From the NCBI GenBank assembly GCA_003222835.1, contig QHXE01000655.1:1-6779 (forward strand): a DNA stretch of 6,779 bases, read 5' to 3'. The stretch is from Acidobacteriota bacterium (GTDB lineage Bacteria > Acidobacteriota > Blastocatellia > Pyrinomonadales > Pyrinomonadaceae). Under the pieces are notes generated by a model, which did no database searches, was not told where the DNA came from, and was given only the letters and a program-made list of their open reading frames with translations. The translations under genes and the position numbers were made by a program. This document shows positions 1-4,782 of this stretch, in pieces (within the stretch, counting starts at the first letter, position 1; the number at the start of each line of letters is the position of its first letter).

Positions 1-66
1 ATTTTTGAATGTTTCCGAGTAGGACAATACCTTAAGACACAGCGCACTGACGCAGGTGCTGCGACT

Positions 67-1260
67 TTATGCTACTGCCATTGATCGTTGATGAAGCGGC
101 GAGAGCCTCCGCAAACTTTCGACTGCTCGCTTTAAGACTTCCAAAACATAATCGACGTCCTCGTCGCTGTTGTCTTTGCCAAAGCTGAATCGAATCGCGC
201 CGCGTGCCAATTCTTCGTCGCGGCCGAGTGCGCGAATTACCGGCGACGGCTCCAGCGTGCCGGACGAACACGCCGAACCGGTCGAGACAGCGACGCCCTG
301 CATGTCCAGATGAATTAACAGACCTTCGCCTTCAATAAATCGAAACGAAATATTCGAAAGATGCGGCAGACGGTGCTCGCGATTACCGTTGAAGACAATC
401 TCATCAATGCGAGTTGCGACCTCGCTTTCAAAGCGATCGCGCAAACGCTCTGTCTGTTCGTTGCGCTTGTTCAGCTCGCGCTGCGCGAATTCCGCTGCAG
501 CTCCGAACGCAACTATGTTCGCCACCGATTCAGTTCCGGCACGACGTTCGCGCTCCTGATGGCCGCCGACCTGCTGCGCTAATAGACGCACGCCCCGGCG
601 ATTGAAAAGCGCGCCAGTCCCCTTCGGCGCATAGAGCTTGTGCGCTGACAACGAGAGCAAATCACAGCCGAGCGCTTCGACATTAATCGGAAGACGTCCG
701 GCTGCTTGCACTGCATCAGTGTGAAACCAGAGATGACGACGCCCACGCTCGCGCTCCTCCCGCACCAGCGCGCCAATCTCCGCGACCGGTTGAATTGTGC
801 CGATCTCGTTATTAGCCATCATTATGCTGATCAGAACCGTGTCGGGACGAATCGCTGCCCGCACATCTTCAAATCGCACGAGTCCATCGTCGTAAACCGG
901 CAAACGAGTCACTTCCCACTTGCGCTTCTCCAGAAAATCGATTGGGCCGCGCACCGAAGGGTGTTCGATCGCAGAAGTGATGATGTGCCGGCCGTGCGCT
1001 TGGGCAATCTCGCAAATTCCGCGAATTGCCAGATTGTTAGACTCTGTCCCCCCCGAGGTGAAAATCATTTCGTTTGCGCGCGCGCCAATTAACGACGCGA
1101 GTTGCCGTCGCGCCCGATCGACCGCGGCGCGCGCTTCCTGACCGAACAGATGAACGCTCGACGCATTGCCGAACTTCTCCGTTAGATAAGGCAGCATGGC
1201 CTCGACGACGCGCGGATCGACAGGTGTAGTCGCACTGTGATCTAAGTAAACTTTACGCAT
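67..1260 (-). CDS. Cysteine desulfurase, group I NifS/IscS-like, PLP-dependent
   Basis: Cytoplasmic fold-type I PLP enzyme that takes sulfur from L-cysteine, giving alanine and an enzyme persulfide used for Fe-S clusters and thiolation. Seen in the 397-aa protein: N-terminal VYLDHSATTPVDPRV (4-18), cofactor-phosphate motif GTESNN (71-76), IEHPSV with the ring-stacking His100, HTDAVQ with Asp182 and Gln185, SAHK with the PLP lysine Lys208, RRAGTES (239-245), and the mobile loop GSACSSG with the persulfide Cys331. Length and loop fit full-length group I enzymes. The frame is open upstream to a TTG at 1269, but ATG at 1260 matches where family members normally begin, so I chose it. Neither start has a visible Shine-Dalgarno sequence; a long hairpin repeat begins 15 bp upstream. 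No iscU, iscR or tRNA-thiolation gene lies beside it, so NifS, IscS or a general role cannot be told apart. Family assignment is firm; the physiological partner is unknown. Confidence 0.96.
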   Translation of the reverse strand: MRKVYLDHSATTPVDPRVVEAMLPYLTEKFGNASSVHLFGQEARAAVDRARRQLASLIGARANEMIFTSGGTESNNLAIRGICEIAQAHGRHIITSAIEHPSVRGPIDFLEKRKWEVTRLPVYDDGLVRFEDVRAAIRPDTVLISIMMANNEIGTIQPVAEIGALVREERERGRRHLWFHTDAVQAAGRLPINVEALGCDLLSLSAHKLYAPKGTGALFNRRGVRLLAQQVGGHQERERRAGTESVANIVAFGAAAEFAQRELNKRNEQTERLRDRFESEVATRIDEIVFNGNREHRLPHLSNISFRFIEGEGLLIHLDMQGVAVSTGSACSSGTLEPSPVIRALGRDEELARGAIRFSFGKDNSDEDVDYVLEVLKRAVESLRRLSPLHQRSMAVA

Positions 1261-1275
1261 GCTTGGCAAAGGGCG

Positions 1276-1352
1276 TTCAGAGTACCGACTTTAGTCGGGC
1301 TGTTATTCGGGCTCTTAAGGGGAGAAGGCCCGACTAAAGTCGGCACTCTAAA
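1276..1352. repeat. Long inverted repeat, CTTTAG/CTAAAG hairpin family, copy 1
   Basis: Arms 1276-1300 and 1328-1352 are complementary at 23 of 25 positions, around a 27-nt loop. Both mismatches would be G-U type pairs in RNA on one strand. Each arm also contains its own small palindrome: CCGACTTTAGTCGG at 1285-1298 and CCGACTAAAGTCGG at 1330-1343. The sequence could therefore fold as one long stem or two short ones. The order TTCAGAGT, five bases, CTTTAG and its mirror image is shared with the hairpin at 2638-2704, so this is a repeat family and not a chance palindrome. No T-run follows it on either strand, so a classic intrinsic terminator is unlikely. It lies in the presumed leader of the desulfurase gene. 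Confidence 0.85.
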
Positions 1353-1365
1353 CACCGTCTGACAA

Positions 1366-1410
1366 CTGACGTTTCCATTGTCGCATCAGAAAGGCTGACG
1401 TTCCAATGAC
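1366..1410. repeat. Short imperfect direct repeat
   Basis: CTGACGTTTCCATTGTC (1366-1382) recurs as CTGACGTTCCAATGAC (1395-1410): 14 matches, two mismatches and a one-base gap, with starts 29 bp apart. The spacing is near three helical turns, which would suit a regulator binding one face of DNA. A remnant of a larger dispersed repeat is equally possible. The function is unknown. Confidence 0.4.
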
Positions 1411-1439
1411 ACGCGTTAACCGGAGCGCCAAGCACGTAG

Positions 1440-1468
1440 TTGTTACCATTCGCACTCAATGTTAGCAT
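1440..1468 (+). promoter_or_regulatory. Weak candidate sigma-70-type promoter for the secreted-protein gene
   Basis: TTGTTA (1440-1445) and TAGCAT (1463-1468) each match four of six consensus positions and are separated by exactly 17 bp. Transcription would begin about 120 bp before the gene. Matches this weak arise by chance, so this is only a pointer. Confidence 0.2.
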
Positions 1469-1587
1469 TTGAGGTCGCAAGCCGGAGCCGCCACGCAGCG
1501 TCTCCGATACAAGGCTCTCCCTTTCGCAAGCGCTGACGCGTCCGGAGAGTAGTACCTTAAGCACTCTCCATTGGCGATGATCGGCAG

Positions 1588-1592
1588 AAAGG
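1588..1592 (+). promoter_or_regulatory. Ribosome binding site that bears on the choice between two adjacent ATGs
   Basis: AAAGG lies four bases before the ATG at 1597 and seven before the ATG at 1600. The latter spacing is closer to the usual optimum, so 1600 is preferred; the two products differ by only one methionine. Confidence 0.5.
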
Positions 1593-1599
1593 CTGAATG

Positions 1600-2571
1600 A
1601 TGAAGACCCTCAGGTTCACTCTATCTTTTGTGATCGCACTGGCGCTTTCCGTGGTTCCGCTTTGGTCGGTGAGCGCGCAGGATCCCCAGACTCAGAACCA
1701 AGCAACCGCCTTGATGCGCGGTTATCGCACCGGCTACTCGGATGGATATCAAGCCGGAGTAAATGATCTAGCCAGCCATGCGGCTCGCGACTTTCGCGGC
1801 AAGGTGGAGTACGAACATGGCGATCGTTCATACAGTTCAAGCTATGGCAAGTTGGAAGACTATCCCGAAGGATACCAGCAGGGATTTGAGGTTGGCTACA
1901 CTGCCGGCTTCGATCGAAAGCCGTTTGATTCGAGTATTCCGCCGGATCTGAAGCGCAGAACAGAGGATGATAGCGTCCAATATCCTAAAGATCAGAACAA
2001 GAGTGTCGGTCGTCCCACGCAATCCACGGGCGGGCTCGCGATTCCGCGCGACACGATCATGCGGATTGAACTGCTAAGCAATCTCTCGACCGACGCGTCG
2101 CAAAAGGGCGATCGGTTTCAAGCGCGTGTAATCGAACCCAAGGAATTTGCGGGCGCAACGATCGAAGGTCAAGTTACCAACGTGAAGCGCCCCGGTCGCG
2201 CCAAGAGCACCGCGCAGTTGCAACTTTCATTTGACGAGATCCGAATGCCGGACGGGCGGTCGTCAAGGCTGAGCGCCCAGGTGATCGAAGTCGTTTCCAG
2301 CGGCGGTCAGGGCGTAGGCAAAGTTGATCAGGAAGGCGGCGTGCAGGGGAAAGGCTCGACAAAGAACGACGTTGAAAAGGTCGGCGCCGCTGCGGGCATC
2401 GGCGCAGTCATTGGCGCTATCGCCGGCGGCGGAGTTGGAGCTGCGGTCGGCGCAACCATCGGCGCTGGCGTAGGAACCGCGGGCGTGCTCACCGAACGTG
2501 GACGAGATATTAGTTTGTATCAGGGCCAACAACTGCGAATTCGCACGGCGGGCGAGGCGGAGATTCAGTAG
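1600..2571 (+). CDS. Secreted Gly-zipper protein of unknown function
   Basis: I do not recognise a named family; the role is unknown. The 323-aa product begins with a clear Sec signal peptide: basic MKTLRF, a hydrophobic stretch to about residue 22, and a likely cut after VSA (residue 26). There is no lipobox Cys, so it is probably periplasmic or outer-membrane associated, not a lipoprotein. The mature part has two Tyr/Gly repeat blocks, GYRTGYSDGYQAG (about 41-53) and GYQQGFEVGYTAGFD (about 91-105). A predicted beta-rich domain follows (about 147-232; starts IPRDTIMRIELL, includes KGDRF and MPDGR). Then comes a Gly-zipper-like stretch (about 261-296, GAAAGIGAVIGAIAGGG type) and a short tail with LYQGQQLRIRT. 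The layout 'IP..T.. / beta domain / glycine zipper / L..GQ.L.IR' resembles hypothetical envelope proteins I associate with Acidobacteriota; that is recollection, not a search. The zipper suggests membrane insertion or oligomer packing (inference). A large palindrome follows ten bases after the stop. Confidence 0.88.
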   Translation: MKTLRFTLSFVIALALSVVPLWSVSAQDPQTQNQATALMRGYRTGYSDGYQAGVNDLASHAARDFRGKVEYEHGDRSYSSSYGKLEDYPEGYQQGFEVGYTAGFDRKPFDSSIPPDLKRRTEDDSVQYPKDQNKSVGRPTQSTGGLAIPRDTIMRIELLSNLSTDASQKGDRFQARVIEPKEFAGATIEGQVTNVKRPGRAKSTAQLQLSFDEIRMPDGRSSRLSAQVIEVVSSGGQGVGKVDQEGGVQGKGSTKNDVEKVGAAAGIGAVIGAIAGGGVGAAVGATIGAGVGTAGVLTERGRDISLYQGQQLRIRTAGEAEIQ

Positions 2572-2580
2572 GAATCATTG

Positions 2581-2764
2581 CATTTTCCATTTGTCATTTG
2601 ACATTTTTCATTTGCCATCGGCTCCTTCGGCAACAGGGGTTCAGAGTTCAACCTTTAGGTCGCGGCTTACGAAGAAGGGCAAGCTAAAGCTTGAACTCTG
2701 AACCGGTGGGTCGGCGGCAGCAAATGGCCAAATGAAAAATGTCAAATGACAAATGGAAAATGAT
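2581..2764. repeat. Composite palindrome with heptamer-repeat arms (AAATGNN / NNCATTT)
   Basis: Positions 2581-2613 are the exact reverse complement of 2730-2762 (33 bp, perfect). Pairing continues inward over 2614-2618 and 2724-2729 with one bulged base. Both arms are 7-bp tandem repeats: the left reads CATTTTC, CATTTGT, CATTTGA, CATTTTT, CATTTGC (2581-2615); the right reads AAATGGCC (one extra base), then AAATGAA, AAATGTC, AAATGAC, AAATGGA, AAATGAT (2722-2764). Between the arms sits a second hairpin, 2638-2704. The left end lies ten bases past the stop of the preceding gene. The right end runs into the DUF62 gene and includes its start codon at 2753. No open reading frame for a transposase is present, so if mobile it would be non-autonomous. 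Confidence 0.9.
2638..2704. repeat. Inner inverted repeat, CTTTAG/CTAAAG hairpin family, copy 2
   Basis: Arms 2638-2658 and 2684-2704 pair at 20 of 21 positions around a 25-nt loop. TTCAGAGT, five bases, then CTTTAG on the left, and CTAAAG, five bases, then ACTCTGAA on the right, match the spacing of the hairpin at 1276-1352, while the five variable bases differ. Each arm is again a small palindrome on its own: ACCTTTAGGT (2651-2660) and AAGCTAAAGCTT (2681-2692). The one mismatch between arms (C at 2690) is matched by G at 2683 inside its own arm. It is nested in the heptamer palindrome. Confidence 0.85.
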
Positions 2765-3499
2765 CACTGCCTCTCGATCAATCCTGCCGCGCAGATTGTC
2801 GACATTACCCACGAGATTCCGCCTCAGGACATCCACGCCGCGGCCTTCAATCTACTCGCCACATATAAAGACTTTCCGTCTAACACAATTCATGTCGCAG
2901 TCGTCGATCCTGGAGTCGGCTCCGCCCGCCGGGCTGTTCTAATTGAATGCGCGGAACAGTTTTTCGTGGGACCCGACAACGGCATCTTCAGTTGGATTTG
3001 CGAGCGCGAAGGGAAATATCACGCGATTCATTTAACGAATGAGAAATTTTTTCAACATCCAGTGAGTGCGACGTTTCAGGGCCGCGACATCTTCGCGCCC
3101 GTGGCGGCAGCGCTTTCCAACGGCGCGGCGCCCGAGGGGTTTGGCGCGGCAATTAAAAGTCTAATTCATCTCGATTCCTTAAAACCTAAGACCCTAAGCG
3201 ATGGAGTGATCGAAGCAAGTATCATTCACATTGATCGCTTCGGCAATTGCATCACGAATCTGACTGGCGAACTTCTGGGCGAAGATCTCGGTGTGGTCAA
3301 TCTGGTCGTTAGTGGCCGCGAGATAACTTCCTTTCGCAAATACTACCGCGAAGCCGAAGACAAAGAGAGCGAAGTCTTCTGTATTATTGGCAGCGCGGGC
3401 TTCCTGGAAATCGTCGCGGCGAACAGATCGGCAGCGGCAATATTGGACGCGCAGAGTGGCCAACCGGTTAACTTGATACGTCGGTCAAAGGGAAAATGA
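2753..3499 (+). CDS. SAM hydroxide adenosyltransferase (DUF62 family), N-terminally truncated, possibly inactive
   Basis: Family members split SAM with water to adenosine and methionine and are related to SAM fluorinase/chlorinase. In this 248-aa product I see SINPAAQIVDITHEIPPQD (8-26), VVDPGVGSARR with Asp52 and Arg59 of the family's Asp-Arg-His triad, VGPDNGIFS (72-80), ATFQGRDIFAP (106-116), DRFGNCITN (161-169) and the C-terminal barrel signature IGSAGFLEI (212-220). Two things are wrong. First, the usual first ~22 residues, with the TDFG motif whose Asp contacts the SAM ribose, are absent; homology begins at about residue 7 and the first codons come from a repeat. Second, Gln109 (CAG, 3077-3079) stands where TFHGRD normally has the catalytic His. 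An in-frame TGA at 2747-2749 excludes an upstream extension, and there is no ribosome binding site. The remaining frame is intact, so this is either a young pseudogene or an altered protein. Citrate synthase follows 64 bp later with its own signals. Confidence 0.82.
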   Translation: MENDHCLSINPAAQIVDITHEIPPQDIHAAAFNLLATYKDFPSNTIHVAVVDPGVGSARRAVLIECAEQFFVGPDNGIFSWICEREGKYHAIHLTNEKFFQHPVSATFQGRDIFAPVAAALSNGAAPEGFGAAIKSLIHLDSLKPKTLSDGVIEASIIHIDRFGNCITNLTGELLGEDLGVVNLVVSGREITSFRKYYREAEDKESEVFCIIGSAGFLEIVAANRSAAAILDAQSGQPVNLIRRSKGK

Positions 3500-3504
3500 T
3501 CCGC

Positions 3505-3533
3505 TTGTCACTCGCTTACTGCTCTGATATCTT
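3505..3533 (+). promoter_or_regulatory. Candidate sigma-70-type promoter for citrate synthase
   Basis: TTGTCA (3505-3510, five of six consensus bases) and TATCTT (3528-3533, four of six) are 17 bp apart. A start near 3540 would leave a leader of about 24 nt that contains the ribosome binding site at 3550. The position just after the preceding stop suits independent expression of the enzyme. It is a prediction by eye. Confidence 0.4.
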
Positions 3534-3549
3534 CGCGTTACTAAAACTC

Positions 3550-3555
3550 AAAGGA
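3550..3555 (+). promoter_or_regulatory. Ribosome binding site of citrate synthase
   Basis: AAAGGA stands eight bases before the ATG at 3564. It is the clearest ribosome binding site in the window and fixes this start codon. Confidence 0.65.
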
Positions 3556-3563
3556 CGCACAAA

Positions 3564-4712
3564 ATGGATAAAGCTAAGGACAGCGCGCCCGGAAGCGCCG
3601 TGGCCACCGGACTGAGAGGTGTCGTCGCGGCCTCTTCTTCAATCGGCGACGTTAACGGTGAGAAGGGCGAGCTGATCTATCAGGGCCTAAACATTCACGA
3701 CCTGGCGACGAAATCAACTTTTGAAGAAGTTGTGTTCCTGCTGTGGAACGGAAGATTACCAAAGCGGACCGAGTTGGACGATCTTAGGGCGAGCATCGCC
3801 GCGTCGTACGAAATCCCGCAATGGGTTCGTGGGCCTATCGAATATTTTCCAAAAGATGCCGAGCCAATGGATACGCTGCGTACGGCGGTATCCGCATTGT
3901 CGTTTTTCGACAAAGAAGCTCGCGACCTCTCGCGCGAAGCAAGCATCAGAGTTGCGACACGCCTTACCTCTCAGTTTCCGACAATCGTTGCGGCGATCGA
4001 CCGCGCGCGTAACGGTAAAGCTTCAATTAAACCCCGGCCCGATCTTAACATCGCGACCAACTTTCTTTACATGCTCAAGGGCGAAATGCCTGATGAGTTC
4101 GACGCGCACGTCATGGATGTCGCCTTGATTCTTCAGGCCGATCACGAACTGAATGCATCGACGTTTACGGCGCGTGTTGTCGCGGGCACACTGGCCGACA
4201 TGTACAGCGCGGTTACCGCGGCACTCGGAGCGCTTTCCGGTCCGTTACACGGTGGTGCGAATACCGCGGTGATGAAGATGTTGCTTGAAATCGGCGCCGT
4301 CGATCGCGTCGAGAGCTTCGTCCGTGAAGCTCTGGCGAACAAGCGCAAGATTATGGGATGGGGCCACGCCGTGTATCGCACCGACGATCCGCGCGCGACT
4401 CATCTGCGCAAGCTCTCGAAGGAAATGGGTGAGCGCAAAGGTGATACCAAGTGGTATGACATGACGGCGAAAGTGGAGGAAGTGATGAAGCGCGAGAAGG
4501 GATTGTTACCGAATGTCGATGCTTACTCAGCTTCGACTTACTACATGATGGGAATTCCGCTCGATCTCTACACTCCGATCTTTGCGATTAGCCGCATTAG
4601 TGGTTGGACCGCGCATATCCTCGAACAATACGCAAATAATAAACTGATTCGCCCGCGCGCGGAATACGTCGGTCCGCGCGACGTGCCTTACGTGCCGATC
4701 GATGAACGGTGA
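3564..4712 (+). CDS. gltA: Citrate synthase, short bacterial/archaeal type
   Basis: Condenses acetyl-CoA with oxaloacetate to citrate at the entry of the TCA cycle, in the cytoplasm, usually as a homodimer. The 382-aa length fits the short (CitZ-like) type rather than the longer NADH-regulated Proteobacterial GltA. Seen: N-terminal GLRGVVAASSSIGDVNGEKGEL-type small-domain entry with YQGLNIHDLA (39-48), ADHELNAST with His194 (192-200), GPLHGGAN with catalytic His229, GWGHAVYRTDDPRA with catalytic His268 and substrate-binding Arg272 (265-278), PNVDAYSA with catalytic Asp319, then SRISGWTAH (343-351) and IRPRAEYVGP (362-371). All three catalytic residues (His, His, Asp) are present, so the enzyme should be active. 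The start is set by AAAGGA eight bases upstream. 2-Methylcitrate synthase is a close relative and cannot be excluded by motifs alone, but no methylcitrate-cycle gene is adjacent. The gene is convergent with the patatin gene, 70 bp apart, with no convincing terminator between. Confidence 0.95.
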   Translation: MDKAKDSAPGSAVATGLRGVVAASSSIGDVNGEKGELIYQGLNIHDLATKSTFEEVVFLLWNGRLPKRTELDDLRASIAASYEIPQWVRGPIEYFPKDAEPMDTLRTAVSALSFFDKEARDLSREASIRVATRLTSQFPTIVAAIDRARNGKASIKPRPDLNIATNFLYMLKGEMPDEFDAHVMDVALILQADHELNASTFTARVVAGTLADMYSAVTAALGALSGPLHGGANTAVMKMLLEIGAVDRVESFVREALANKRKIMGWGHAVYRTDDPRATHLRKLSKEMGERKGDTKWYDMTAKVEEVMKREKGLLPNVDAYSASTYYMMGIPLDLYTPIFAISRISGWTAHILEQYANNKLIRPRAEYVGPRDVPYVPIDER

Positions 4713-4782
4713 GGGGAGCGAGTCTGCTACCTCTTGACCAGCAGTCCGACGACCGATTGCAGTTGCTGCCAGTTCGCTTCAT

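Larger units (their letters stand above)
1261..1596. other. Divergent intergenic region without a supported gene
   Basis: This stretch separates the leftward cysteine desulfurase from the rightward secreted-protein gene and should contain the promoters of both. It holds the hairpin repeat at 1276-1352, an imperfect direct repeat at 1366-1410, a weak promoter candidate at 1440-1468 and a Shine-Dalgarno at 1588-1592. The 12-mer CAGAAAGGCTGA occurs twice, at 1387-1398 and at 1585-1596, the second copy covering the ribosome binding site of the next gene. A 76-codon leftward open frame (1564-1334) starts here but ends inside the hairpin, has no ribosome binding site and matches no family I know, so I treat it as chance. 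No strong promoter for the desulfurase was found. Confidence 0.6.

Noticed and set aside
1261..1269. TTG at 1269 as start of the cysteine desulfurase
   Set aside because: It adds only three residues, lacks a ribosome binding site, and the ATG at 1260 lies where family members normally begin.
1514..1550. Short inverted repeat GCTCTCC / GGAGAGT before the secreted-protein gene
   Set aside because: The paired part is only six to seven bases with a 23-base loop; such pairs are frequent by chance and no T-run or known riboswitch feature accompanies it.
1334..1564. Leftward 76-codon open frame in the divergent intergenic region
   Set aside because: It has no ribosome binding site, ends inside a hairpin repeat, and the product matches no family known to me; more likely chance or a remnant of a non-coding repeat.
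2739..2942. 67-codon frame starting at the ATG at 2739, in another frame of the DUF62 gene
   Set aside because: It has no homology to the family, whereas the frame from 2753 carries all the conserved motifs; the ATG is simply one of the heptamer repeat units.
4518..4523. Ala320 after the catalytic Asp of citrate synthase (NVDA rather than the common bacterial NVDF)
   Set aside because: Animal citrate synthases carry NVDA at this place, so the change is within normal family variation and gives no sign of altered function.
4722..4746. Possible terminator between the convergent citrate synthase and patatin genes
   Set aside because: The stem GTCTGCT/AGCAGTC is only seven pairs with a mismatch and an 11-nt loop, and no T-run follows on either strand.
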